This document shows, one piece after another, positions 56,197 to 64,000 of a stretch of DNA of 64,000 nt (position 1 is its first letter; each line of letters starts with the position of its first letter). The notes under the pieces are model-generated. The model saw only the letters and a program-made list of their open reading frames with translations, had not been told where the DNA came from and made no database searches. The translations under genes and the position numbers were made by a program. This DNA comes from CAVVXX01 sp963707975. GTDB taxonomy: Bacteria; Pseudomonadota; Alphaproteobacteria; Micropepsales; Micropepsaceae. The stretch lies in contig OY970177.1 in the NCBI GenBank assembly GCA_963707975.1, positions 2,232,001 through 2,296,000 on the forward strand, given 5' to 3'.

Positions 56197-56940
56197 TCAC
56201 GCAATTGCCTTAGCGCGCGCCTCGTCCATGGCTGCGCGCATGCGGCGGATGGCGGAGTCGAGGCCGGAGAAAATCGCCTCGCCGATGAGGAAGTGGCCGA
56301 TGTTGAGTTCTTCGATTTCCGGCATGGCGGCGATAGGTCCAACCGTGTCGTAAGTGAGGCCGTGGCCGGCATGGACTTCGAGGCCGAGCCGGCGCGCTTC
56401 GCGGGCGCCTTCTTGCAACGCGTTCAGGTGGCGCAGGCGTGATGCTTCATCAGGCGCATCGCAATAGGCGCCAGTATGAAGCTCGACAACAGGCGCGCCC
56501 AATGCCTTCGCCGCGGCGATTTGATTCTTGTCGGGCTCGATGAAGAGCGAAACGCGAATGCCCGCGCGCGTGAGTTCCCGCACCAGCGGCATCAGGCGGA
56601 TTTGCTGGCTGGCCGCATCAATGCCGCCTTCAGTGGTGCGTTCCTCGCGCTTTTCGGGAACGATGCAGGCGGCATGCGGCCTGTGCTTGAGCGCGATGGC
56701 CGCCATTTCATCGGTCGCCGCCATTTCGAGATTCAGCGGCAGGTCGATTTCTCTGCTCAATCGTTCGATGTCGCTATCCGAAATGTGCCGCCGGTCTTCG
56801 CGCAAATGCGCGGTAATGCCGTCGGCGCCGGCCGCAGCCGCGATCTTTGCTGCGCGCACGGGATCGGGATGCTTGCCGCCACGCGCGTTGCGGATGGTCG
56901 CCACATGATCGATGTTCACGCCGAGGCGAAGCCTGCTCAT
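56197..56940 (-). CDS. pdxJ: Pyridoxine 5'-phosphate synthase
   Basis: 247-residue TIM-barrel enzyme that closes the pyridine ring of vitamin B6 from deoxyxylulose phosphate and amino-acetone phosphate. RLGVNIDHVATIRNARGGKH PDPVRAAKIAAAAGADGITA HLREDRRHISDSDIERL is the classic N-terminus with the catalytic His and Glu region; LFIEPDKNQIAAAKALGAPV VELHTGAYCD and LEVHAGHGLTYDTVGPIAAM PEIEELNIGHFLIGEAIFSG follow. Intact. Confidence 0.96.
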   Translation of the reverse strand: MSRLRLGVNIDHVATIRNARGGKHPDPVRAAKIAAAAGADGITAHLREDRRHISDSDIERLSREIDLPLNLEMAATDEMAAIALKHRPHAACIVPEKREERTTEGGIDAASQQIRLMPLVRELTRAGIRVSLFIEPDKNQIAAAKALGAPVVELHTGAYCDAPDEASRLRHLNALQEGAREARRLGLEVHAGHGLTYDTVGPIAAMPEIEELNIGHFLIGEAIFSGLDSAIRRMRAAMDEARAKAIA

Positions 56941-57033
56941 GCTTGACCCAATTGCCGTTGCGGTTGATCTCTGTCAATCCGCGAACTCCCCGCCCCGGTT
57001 AGATTTGCATCGTAGCCGATTAGGGGATGAGAC

Positions 57034-57312
57034 ATGACAATAAAAACTCTTGTATTTCTGCTTGCTGCGCTTGCCTCCATGGCGATTGGCGCGGCGGCAG
57101 GACTTGCGGCGACTAATGAGGATTCACGCAGGGTCGAAAGGCCCATTGCAGCGGCTTGCAAGGATGAAATTGCCAAATACTGCGTCGGTAAGCAGTTTCG
57201 CAATGGCGAGGTCCGCAAGTGTTTGCAGGATTACCACTACGCTATCTCGCAGACGTGCGACGACGCACTAAACAACACCGGCAAGACATCGAGCAGGCCG
57301 AATAATAATTGA
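57034..57312 (+). CDS. Small secreted Cys-rich protein (GLG1-like repeat)
   Basis: 92 residues. The signal peptide TIKTLVFLLAALASMAIGAA then AGLAA precedes a short mature protein with four Cys arranged as AACKDEIAKYCVG, then RKCLQDYHYAISQTCDDALN. This spacing (C-x5-x-Y-C, CL, xxTC) resembles the cysteine-rich repeat found in Golgi GLG1 and many small bacterial periplasmic proteins. Two disulfides are likely. Function unknown. It stands alone between divergent pdxJ and convergent pyrE. Alternative: a chance open frame, but signal peptide and Cys pattern argue against it. Confidence 0.72.
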   Translation: MTIKTLVFLLAALASMAIGAAAGLAATNEDSRRVERPIAAACKDEIAKYCVGKQFRNGEVRKCLQDYHYAISQTCDDALNNTGKTSSRPNNN

Positions 57313-57333
57313 TATTGCGCTTCACGCTTTGCC

Positions 57334-57917
57334 TCACGCCAATCCCCTGCTTCCAGGCTTGATGGCGGGAATTTTTTTCAAATGCGGCGGCAGATTGCCG
57401 GCGGGCCAAGCGGGAATATCGAGCCGCGCAAGCGCAACCATTTTCACGCCGACATCCGCCTTGCCGCCAGAGCGATCGATCAGGCACGCGGCCGCCACGG
57501 GCTTGCCGCCCGCTTCGCGGATGGCTTCGAGGCATTCGCGCGAGGACAGGCCGGTGGTGACGATGTCTTCCACCATCAGCACGGGTTCGCCTTTTTTCAA
57601 TTTGAAGCCACGGCGCAGGCGGAACTTGCCCCCCTCGCGCTCGACATACATGGCGGGCAGCCTCAATGCCCTCGCCATCTCGTAGCCCGGCACGATGCCG
57701 CCCACGGCCGGCGAAACGATTGCCGTGAATTTCGTCTTTACTTCTTTGCGCACTTTGGCCGCCAGCGCCGGCAGAGTTTGGCCGTGCGCGCAGGATCCTG
57801 AAACACCAGCGCCTTCTGCAAAAACATGTCGCTGTGCAGGCCGGACGACAGCATGAAATGCCCTTCCAGGAGCGCGCCCGCGCTTCTGAATTCTTTCAGC
57901 ACTTGTTCCGGGGTCAT
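57334..57917 (-). CDS. pyrE: Orotate phosphoribosyltransferase (one frameshift)
   Basis: Joins orotate to PRPP in pyrimidine synthesis. MTPEQVLKEFRSAGALLEGH FMLSSGLHSDMFLQKALVFQ DPARTAKL is in the first frame; a one-base change near 57778 moves to KVRKEVKTKFTAIVSPAVGG IVPGYEMARAL. The PRPP motif is VLMVEDIVTTGLSSRECLEA, normal for the family. The 3' part ends PAIKPGSRGLA. Its ATG overlaps the rel stop (ATGA), so the two are translationally coupled, an arrangement common in alphaproteobacteria. Confidence 0.93.
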
Positions 57918-60122
57918 ATCAGCACGCCCTGCGCCTCGTCTTCGGCTTCTTCGGCGTGCAGCCCGCGCACGCGCTCAACCGCCTCGACGGCGGCATGCAC
58001 GCGCAAGGCCCGCAGCAGATTTTCCAGATGCGCGGCATCGCGCACTTCCAGATCGACCAGGAATTCGAAATAGAGCGGATTGCGCGCGGTAATTTTCAGG
58101 TTGGAAATGTTGCCGCCGTTCTGGCCGATGGCGTTGGCGAGCGCGCCCAAGGCACCCGGCGCGTTCTTCACACGCACCAGAATGCGCGCGACCGAAAGAC
58201 CGGCATCGGCCGCATGGTCTGTCCCAGTTCACGTCGATCCAGTCGGCCATGCTGTCCTGATGGCGGTCCAGCACGTCGCAATCCATGGTGTGAATGACGA
58301 CGCCCTGCCCGGCACCATGATGCCGACGATGCGGTCGCCCGGAATGGGATGGCAGCAGCTGCCCAGCCGGTAGCCGATGCCCTCGGTGAGGCCGGCGATG
58401 GACACGGCGCGTTTGACATTGCCTGGCCCGGCATAGCTGGCCACGCGCGGGCGTTTCGCCGTCGTGCTTGAGCTCGGGATAAACGGCTTCAAGCACTTCT
58501 TGGGCGCGCAATGCGCCGCGCCCGACATCGGCGTAAACGTCGTCGGCCTTGGAGTGCCGCAGTTTCTTGAGCACGCCAGCGACCGCTTTCTCGGTCAACT
58601 CATAGCCTTCGTCGGCGAATACTTTCTCCAGGATCTTGCGGCCCAGGCTGACATGCTGGCCGCGCTGCGCGTGACGCAGGAAACGGCGGATTTCCGCGCG
58701 CGCCCGTCCAGTACACCACAAACTGCTCCCACAAGGGCGACGGCGTTTGCTCCTTGGTGGTGATGATCTCGACCTGGTCGCCGTTCTTCAGCGGCGTGTG
58801 CAATGGCGCATGGGCGCCGTTGACTTTCGCGCCCACCGCGCTGTTGCCGACATCGGTGTGCACTGCGTAGGCAAAATCGATGGGCGTGGCGCCCTTGCGG
58901 CAGCGCGATCAGATCGCCCTTGGGCGTGAAGCAGAACACCTGGTCCTGGTAGATGGCGAGCTTGGAATGCTCGTAAAATTCCTCCGGGCTGTCGCCGCGC
59001 TCGAGCAAATCCACCATGTCGCGCAGCCATTCGTAGGTTTTCGCAGTCTGCTCGTCATGCTCGTTGACATTTTCGCGGTAACGCCAGTGTGCGGCCACCC
59101 CGCCTTCGGCGATATCGTGCATTTCTTGGGTGCGGATTTGCACTTCGACGCGCTGGTTTTCGGGGCCGATCATGGTGGTGTGCAGCGAGCGATAGCCGTT
59201 GGATTTTGGCAGTAGAAATGAAATCCTGGAAGCGGTCGAACACGGCGCGCCAGCTGCGATGCAGAATGCCTAGCGCGCGGTAACAGTCTTCTTCAGTCTT
59301 GACGATGACGCGAAAGCCGAACACGTCCGACAACTGCTCGAAATTAAGCTGCTTGTCCTTGAGCTTGCGCCAGATCGAATAGGGCCGCTTGGCGCGGCCG
59401 GTAGACCTAGGCCTCAATCCATGCTCGGCCAGCTTGTGCTGGATCTGGTTGGCGATGCGGCTGATGCGTCTGCCCGACTGCGCATCAAGCCGCTCGAGCC
59501 GTGTTACGATTGAATTGCGCGCCTCGGGATCGAGCTCGGCAAAGGCCAGGTCTTCCAGCTCCTCGCGCATATTGTGCATGCCGATGCGGCCGGCCAGCGG
59601 CGCATAGATGTCGAGCGTTTCCTGGGCGATGCGTTTGCGCCGTTCAGGCTCCTTGATATGGCCGAGCGTGCGCATGTTGTGCAGCCGGTCGGCCAGTTTC
59701 ACCAGCAGCACGCGGATGTCGTTCGACATCGCCAGCATCAGTTTGCGGAAATTTTCCGCCTGCTTGGTGCGCTCGGAGAAAATCTCGATCTGCGACAGCT
59801 TGGTCACGCCGTCGACCAGCGTGGCGATCTCGCCGCCAAAGTCGGTCTTGATTTCATCGAGCGTGGCGGTGGTGTCTTCCACCGTGTCGTGCAGCAGCGC
59901 GGTGGCAATCGTGGCCGTATCGAGCTTCAGATCGGTGAGAATGCCCGCCACTTCCAGCGGGTGGGAAAAATAAGGATCGCCCGAATCGCGTTTCTGCGTG
60001 CCATGCGCCTGCATGGCAAAAACATAGGCCTTGTTGAGAACATCCTCGTCGGCGCCGGGATCATAGGCCCGCACGCGGTCCACCAGCTCGGTCTGGCGCA
60101 TGAGGCGGTGGCGCGCCGTCAT
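57914..60122 (-). CDS. rel: Bifunctional (p)ppGpp synthetase/hydrolase (several frameshifts)
   Basis: RelA/SpoT homologue that makes and degrades the stringent-response alarmone. The start is probably the ATG at 60122 or 60101 (MRQTELVDRVRAYDPGADED VLNK). The hydrolase HD motif is DPYFSHPLEVAGILTDL and TALLHDTVEDTTATLDEIKT. The synthetase region shows KRPYSIWRKLKDKQLNFEQL SDVFGFRVIVKTEEDCYRAL G; the frame breaks near 59205 before IGPENQRVEVQIRTQEMHDI AEGGVAAHW. TGS and ACT domains follow with breaks near 58898, 58700, 58450 and 58310, ending in LVDLEVRDAAHLENLLRALR. As the single RSH gene seen here it is likely bifunctional. Downstream of rpoZ. Confidence 0.93.
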
Positions 60123-60149
60123 GACGCGGCCCACGCGTCTACGAAGCGG

Positions 60150-60533
60150 TTACTCCTCGTAATCGCCTTCCGGCTCGGGCTGCGGCTCGGCGCGGCGCTG
60201 CGCCTCATTGGTGAGCGCGCGCAGGAGTTCTTCCTCGGTGAGCTGGCGGTGGAGCATATTGTCGCCCTCGGCCGTTTCGGGGGCGGCCTCCTCCGGCTCG
60301 TCGATTTCGGCATGCTTCTGCATGCTTTTGATGTAATCCTCGCGCAGATCATCCGCCTTGAGCGATTTGTGCGCGATCTCGCGCAAGGCCACGACCGGGT
60401 TCTTGTCGCGGTCGCGGTCGACCATAGGCTCGGCCCCGCCGGAAAGCTGGCGCGCCCGGTGTGCCGAGAGCAGCACAAGATCGAAACGGTTGGGAACCTT
60501 GTCAACGCAATCCTCGACGGTAACGCGGGCCAT
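60150..60533 (-). CDS. rpoZ: RNA polymerase omega subunit
   Basis: 127 residues that assist folding of the beta-prime subunit. MARVTVEDCVDKVPNRFDLV LLSAHRARQLSGGAEPMVDR DRDKNPVVALREIAHKSL is the family core. The C-terminal half is a long acidic extension (EIDEPEEAAPETAEGDNM and EAQRRAEPQPEPEGDYEE), longer than in E. coli but seen in alphaproteobacteria. Intact. It precedes rel by 28 bp and is probably co-transcribed, as in rpoZ-spoT of other proteobacteria. Confidence 0.94.
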   Translation of the reverse strand: MARVTVEDCVDKVPNRFDLVLLSAHRARQLSGGAEPMVDRDRDKNPVVALREIAHKSLKADDLREDYIKSMQKHAEIDEPEEAAPETAEGDNMLHRQLTEEELLRALTNEAQRRAEPQPEPEGDYEE

Positions 60534-60601
60534 CCGGAATCCTTATATTATTTGGGGCGTAGAGCCTTAGAATTTATCCAAATTGCTGCGCCGCGGCAAG
60601 C

Positions 60602-61093
60602 TCAGAATGCAAGAATTCTGGGCATTTCCGTGGCAGTCGGCAGCGCCGCGATCAGCTCGGAAACCGTGCGCCCGCTGTGCGGATGTCGCCAATCGGGTGC
60701 CACATCGCGCAAGGGCACCAGGACGAAGGGGCGGCCCGCGATGCGCGGATGCGGCAGTTGCGGCGGGCCCTCTTGGATGCGTCCATCGTAATCGATGAGA
60801 TCGAGATCGAGCGTGCGGGGCGCGTTCCGCACTTTGCGCACGCGGCCAAACTTGACTTCAACGTCATGCAAGGCGGCAAGCAATTGTGCTGGTTGCAATG
60901 GCGACTGTACTCGCGCGACAGCGTTGACGAAGGACGGATCGTTTGCATCAGGCCAGGCTTTCGTTTGGTAAAATGGTGAAAGATGTTCAACCTGAACGTC
61001 ATGAAGAGCAAATGTTTCTAGCGCCACGCGCAAAGTTGCCGCTGGTTCACCGGCAGGTGACGGAAGATTTGCGCCGAGAGCAATCAGGATCAT
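60602..61093 (-). CDS. folK: HPPK, 6-hydroxymethyl-dihydropterin pyrophosphokinase
   Basis: 163 residues from the ATG at 61093; the extra upstream codons in the frame start with TTG and are not needed. Folate pathway kinase: MILIALGANLPSPAGEPAAT starts it, QTKAWPDANDPSFVNAVARV carries the substrate loop, and NAPRTLDLDLIDYDG with LPHPRIAGRPFVLVPLRDVA PDW are the two diagnostic HPPK signatures. Intact. It is next to rpoZ on the same strand, as in many alphaproteobacteria. Confidence 0.94.
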   Translation of the reverse strand: MILIALGANLPSPAGEPAATLRVALETFALHDVQVEHLSPFYQTKAWPDANDPSFVNAVARVQSPLQPAQLLAALHDVEVKFGRVRKVRNAPRTLDLDLIDYDGRIQEGPPQLPHPRIAGRPFVLVPLRDVAPDWRHPHSGRTVSELIAALPTATEMPRILAF

Positions 61094-61232
61094 GGTCAAT
61101 CACGTTCGTACATTTGTTCTGATAATTTCAAAACGCCGCTTCCATTTAGGTACGTAACCGCGCTAGAAGCGAATTCTTAGGTCAACGCGATTTTCGCAAG
61201 GCAAGTGTTTGTGACCGCCTGTTTATTTGATT

Positions 61233-61237
61233 GGAGG
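61233..61237 (+). promoter_or_regulatory. Shine-Dalgarno deciding the NYN start
   Basis: ggagg, with a 5-nt spacer to the ATG at 61243. It places translation at 61243, not the in-frame TTG at 61231. Confidence 0.75.
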
Positions 61238-61242
61238 CTATA

Positions 61243-61818
61243 ATGCTTTTCTACCCCCAGGAAAGAATTGCTCTCTTTATCGACGGCGCCAATCTTTATG
61301 GCGCGGCCAAGGGGCTGCAATTCGACATCGACTACAAGCGTCTGCTGGAACTTTTCGCCCGCAAGGGCCTTCTGGTGCGCGCTTTCTATTACACGGCGCT
61401 GATCGAAAACGAGGAATTCTCGCCGCTCAGGCCGCTGGTTGACTGGCTCGACTACAACGGCTTCTCGGTCGTTACCAAGCCGCTGAAGGAGTATACCGAC
61501 TCGCAGGGGCGCCGCCGCGTCAAAGGCAACATGGACATCGAGCTCGCCATCGACGTGATGGAAATGTCCGAGCGCGTAGACCATATCGTCATTTTTTCCG
61601 GTGACGGCGATTTCCGCAAACTGGTCGAGGCCGTGCAGCGCCGCGGCCGCCGCGTCAGCGTGGTTTCCACCATCCGCACCCAACCGCCGATGGTGTCCGA
61701 TGAATTGCGCCGCCAGGCGGACAATTTCATCGAGCTGGAAGAATTGAAACCACTCATCATGCGCGAAGGTGGCATGCGCCAGCAGCAAATGCCGGCGCAA
61801 TTGGCCCAGAGCGCGTGA
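61243..61818 (+). CDS. NYN-domain (LabA/DUF88-like) putative nuclease
   Basis: 191 residues. MLFYPQERIALFIDGANLYG AAKGLQFDIDYKRLLELFAR starts a PIN-like NYN domain, with the conserved acidic residues in FIDGANL, KGNMDIELAIDVMEM and IVIFSGDGDFRKLVEAVQRR GRRVSVVS. This family of putative ribonucleases is common, but the substrate is unknown in most bacteria. The C-terminus is short and Gln-rich (GGMRQQQMPAQLAQSA). It is followed 4 bp later by a uracil-DNA glycosylase gene. Function beyond the fold is not known. Confidence 0.9.
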   Translation: MLFYPQERIALFIDGANLYGAAKGLQFDIDYKRLLELFARKGLLVRAFYYTALIENEEFSPLRPLVDWLDYNGFSVVTKPLKEYTDSQGRRRVKGNMDIELAIDVMEMSERVDHIVIFSGDGDFRKLVEAVQRRGRRVSVVSTIRTQPPMVSDELRRQADNFIELEELKPLIMREGGMRQQQMPAQLAQSA

Positions 61819-61822
61819 AGGG

Positions 61823-62470
61823 ATGAAGGCCCGCAAGGGCGCGGGCAGTCCTGCAAGAGATTGCCCGCTCTGCCCGCGTCTGTCGGAGTTCCGCAGCAGG
61901 AACCGCCGCGCATTTCCCGATTACTTCAACGACCCGGTGCCAAGTTTCGGGCCGCTGGAGGCGCGGCTGCTGATCGTCGGGCTGGCGCCTGGATTAAAGG
62001 GCGCCAATCGCACCGGCCGCCCCTTCACCGGCGATTATGCGGGCGAGCTGCTCTACGGCTCGTTGACACGATATGGGCTGGCGCGCGGGGCTTACGAAGC
62101 GCGCGCCGAGGATGGCTTAGCGCTCATCGGCTGCCGCATCACCAACGCCGTGCGCTGCGTGCCGCCGGAGAACAAACCGTTGCCTGCCGAAATCAACATT
62201 TGCCGGCAATTTCTTTCCGCCGAGATCGCGGCCATGCCCAGGTTGAAAGCAATCCTTGCGCTGGGCGCAGTCGCCCATAACAGCGTGCTGAGTGCGCTAG
62301 GCGCGAAAAAGAAAGACCATCCGTTCAAACACGGCGCGCGTTATGAAATCGAAAAGCTAAATCTGCTCGCGAGCTACCACTGCTCGCGTTACAATACCAA
62401 TACGGGCGTGCTCACAGCGAAGATGTTCGATGAGGTGGTTGCTGCGGCAATATCAGCGGCAGAATTATAA
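61823..62470 (+). CDS. udgB: Uracil-DNA glycosylase, type 5 (UdgB-like)
   Basis: 215 residues. A Cys-rich start (DCPLCPRLSEFRSRNR) with two closely spaced Cys and the motif FGPLEARLLIVGLAPGLKGA NRTGRPFTGDYAGELLYGSL is typical of family 4/5 iron-sulfur UDGs. ITNAVRCVPPENKPLPAEIN ICRQFLSAEI follows, and ASYHCSRYNTNTGVLTAKMF near the end carries the catalytic-loop His and type-5 HCSRYNTNTG pattern. It excises uracil and related bases from DNA. The ATG at 61823 is 4 bp past the NYN stop, so the two are probably co-transcribed. Confidence 0.92.
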   Translation: MKARKGAGSPARDCPLCPRLSEFRSRNRRAFPDYFNDPVPSFGPLEARLLIVGLAPGLKGANRTGRPFTGDYAGELLYGSLTRYGLARGAYEARAEDGLALIGCRITNAVRCVPPENKPLPAEINICRQFLSAEIAAMPRLKAILALGAVAHNSVLSALGAKKKDHPFKHGARYEIEKLNLLASYHCSRYNTNTGVLTAKMFDEVVAAAISAAEL

Positions 62471-62473
62471 TCC

Positions 62474-62677
62474 TTACACCGGGCTCAGGCACTTCTCGTG
62501 CCACACGCCGGGCAGGCCTTCGAGCTCGCACAGAATATCGCCATTGCGGAAGAATGAGCGCTTGACGATTTTCGCAGCCTTGCCGGCATATTTTAACTGC
62601 CCGTCTTCCAGTCCGTGGTGAAACACCCAGGATTTCTGGAATTCTTCCAGCACCTTCTGGTCCGCGATGTGCACCAT
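62474..62677 (-). CDS. Uncharacterised small protein (67 residues)
   Basis: MVHIADQKVLEEFQKSWVFH, then LKYAGKAAKIVKRSFFRNGD ILCELEGLPGVWHEKCLSPV. No signal or membrane segment. It is convergent with the UDG gene, 3 bp from its stop, and upstream of smpB. Clean, non-repetitive sequence and a proper start suggest a real gene; I recognise no family. RNA- or ligand-binding roles would be guesses. Confidence 0.6.
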   Translation of the reverse strand: MVHIADQKVLEEFQKSWVFHHGLEDGQLKYAGKAAKIVKRSFFRNGDILCELEGLPGVWHEKCLSPV

Positions 62678-62766
62678 TGATCCTTCGGGGAATTTGTCGA
62701 AACCGGCGAGCGGAATTATCTGGCTCCCTAAGTACGAATCAATATAGCGCGGCAGCGCGCCGCGCG

Positions 62767-63241
62767 TCAGCCCCTGCCACGCATCAGCCGCGCCTTGTCG
62801 CGCTGCCAGTCGCGCTTCTTTTCCGTTTCGCGCTTGTCGTGCTGCTTCTTGCCGCGCGCAACGCCAAGCTCAAGCTTGGCGATGCCCTTCTTGTTGAAAT
62901 AGAGCTTCAAGGGAATGAGCGTCATGCCTTCGCGCTGAACGGCGGCGGCGAGCTTGCGCGCCTCGGTCTTGCGCACCAGCAATTTGCGTACGCGCCGGGG
63001 CTCGTGATTGAAGCGGTTCGCCATGGTGTATTCTGGGATGTAGGCGTTGACGAGGAAAATCTCGCCGTCCTTCGCCTGCGCGTAAGATTTCGGCGATCGC
63101 CGCCTTGCCGCCGCGCAAGGATTTCACCTCGCTGCCCACCAGCGCCAGCCCCGCCTCTAGCGTGGATTCGATGAAGTAGTTATGGCGCGCTTTGCGATTG
63201 TCCGCGACGACGCGGATGTCCGGCTTTTCTTTCTTCGCCAT
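62767..63241 (-). CDS. smpB: SsrA-binding protein SmpB (one frameshift)
   Basis: Partner of tmRNA in rescue of stalled ribosomes. MAKKEKPDIRVVADNRKARH NYFIESTLEAGLALVGSEVK SLRGGKAAIAEI is the OB-fold core. A one-base loss near 63087 separates it from YAQAKDGEIFLVNAYIPEYT and the clean C-terminal part MANRFNHEPRRVRKLLVRKT EARKLAAAVQREGMTLIPLK LYFNKKGIAKLELGVARGKK QHDKRETEKKRDWQRDKARL. It starts 4 bp after dapA ends, an alphaproteobacterial arrangement. Confidence 0.95.
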
Positions 63242-63245
63242 CGGC

Positions 63246-64000
63246 TCAGCCGTTGAAGATGCCGGCGTGCCGCATTGCCTCGCGCACGATTTTCTGCGTG
63301 GGCTCACCGGGGGGCACGAGCGGCTGGCGCACCGCGTCTGCGCAAAGCCCAAGCAGCGACGCCGCGTATTTCACAGGGCCGGGGCTCGTTTCCACGAACA
63401 GTGCGTCGTGCAGCGGCATCAGCCGGTCCTGCAATTTCAGCGCAGCCGCAAAATTCCCCGCAAGGCACGCGTTCTGGAATTCCGCGCACTGGTGCGGCGC
63501 GATATTGGAGGTGACCGAGATACAGCCATGCCCGCCATGCGCCATGAAGCCGAGCGTGGTTGCGTCCTCGCCCGACAGGCGGATGAATTTTTCGGGCAGC
63601 GCCGCACGCTCGCGGCTTGCGCGCGCCATATTGCCGGTTGCGTCCTTGATGCCGAAGATGTTGGCGATTTTGGCAAGCCGCGCCAGCGTTTCGACCGAGA
63701 TGTCGGCCACCGTGCGCGACGGTACGTTGTAGATGACGATGGGAATGTCCACCGACTCCGCAATTTTGGCGAAGTGGCGATACAACCCTTCCTGCGTCGG
63801 CTTGTTGTAATAGGGTACGACCGAAAGCGCGGCGTCTGCCCCCACTTTCTTGGAATGGCGCGACAGCATGATCGCCTGCGCGGTGGAATTGGAGCCCGCG
63901 CCCGCCAGCACGGGCACGCGCCCGCATGCGGCTTCGACGCAGACTTCGATCAGGCGCATGTGCTCCGCGTCTGTGAGCGTGGGTGACTCGCCCGTAGTGC
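63246..64000 (-). CDS. dapA: 4-hydroxy-tetrahydrodipicolinate synthase (5' end outside window)
   Basis: First committed enzyme of the diaminopimelate/lysine branch: condenses pyruvate with aspartate semialdehyde. 251 codons are visible; the family has about 292-295, so about 40 N-terminal residues are missing. TTGESPTLTDAEHMRLIEVC is the first stretch seen, with the conserved TTGE. VPYYNKPTQEGLYRHF holds the catalytic Tyr, IPIVIYNVPSRTVADIS the second, and IFGIKDATGNMAR the Schiff-base Lys; LSGEDATTLGFMAHGGHGCI SVTSN completes the barrel. Intact in the visible part. Confidence 0.95.
   Translation of the reverse strand, partial: TTGESPTLTDAEHMRLIEVCVEAACGRVPVLAGAGSNSTAQAIMLSRHSKKVGADAALSVVPYYNKPTQEGLYRHFAKIAESVDIPIVIYNVPSRTVADISVETLARLAKIANIFGIKDATGNMARASRERAALPEKFIRLSGEDATTLGFMAHGGHGCISVTSNIAPHQCAEFQNACLAGNFAAALKLQDRLMPLHDALFVETSPGPVKYAASLLGLCADAVRQPLVPPGEPTQKIVREAMRHAGIFNG

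Overview
The window is a high-GC chromosomal segment of an alphaproteobacterium. Its gene order is typical of that class: rpoZ, rel, pyrE, acpS, lepB, rnc, era, recO and parC on one side, and the str/S10/spc/alpha ribosomal superoperon followed by degQ and rarA on the other. An ATP12-type F1-ATPase assembly chaperone, propionyl-CoA carboxylase and the intergenic palindromes fit too. The family cannot be fixed from the sequence; a Rhizomicrobium- or Rhizobiales-like lineage is only a guess. There is no rRNA operon, CRISPR array, prophage or intact insertion sequence.

Layout: 1-5 kb (minus) holds pccB (cut by the window edge), a TetR regulator, ATP12, a two-cupin protein and an RluC-type pseudouridine synthase. 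5.2-12.6 kb is a mixed accessory stretch: an antiporter plus a small protein, rarA, an ammonium transporter in a block carrying three degenerate palindromes, a tiny secreted protein, degQ and a membrane protein. 12.7-31.6 kb (minus) is the ribosomal superoperon, read from rpsL through rpsG, fusA, tuf, S10, spc and alpha genes, secY, adk and rpoA to rplQ. 31.9-33.3 kb holds a predicted outer-membrane barrel gene and ogt, placed between rpoC and rpsL. 33.5-46.7 kb (minus) is tuf, tRNA-Trp, secE, nusG, rplK, rplA, rplJ, rplL, rpoB and rpoC. tRNA-Gly and tRNA-Tyr follow at 46.9-47.1 kb. 47.4-64 kb is housekeeping: rlmB, an L,D-transpeptidase, parC, recO, era, rnc, lepB, acpS, pdxJ, pyrE, rel, rpoZ, folK, a NYN-domain protein, a type-5 uracil-DNA glycosylase, smpB and dapA.

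The dominant oddity is that almost every highly conserved gene is broken by small indels. Among the ribosomal-protein genes only rplR reads through, and rpoA, rpoB, rpoC, fusA, both tuf copies, secE, nusG, secY, adk, rel, parC, pyrE, rlmB and smpB are also broken. Less conserved genes lying among them (ogt, the barrel gene) and most flanking genes are intact. Because these are essential genes, I read this as consensus error in the assembly, not decay. Several indels share one signature: an extra C after CG on the coding strand. Coordinates of broken genes run from the intact start codon to the intact stop codon, so they are usable, but the raw translations are not.

Features that look biological: intergenic palindromes that always occur as one of each of two types, six times; Lys/Ala/Pro-rich tails on several ribosomal proteins; an in-frame recO-parC junction without a stop; a good promoter for the str operon; and the amt block bounded by degenerate palindromes. 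I found no convincing new multi-gene system. The best candidates for undescribed biology are the palindrome pairs, the amt block and several small uncharacterised proteins.
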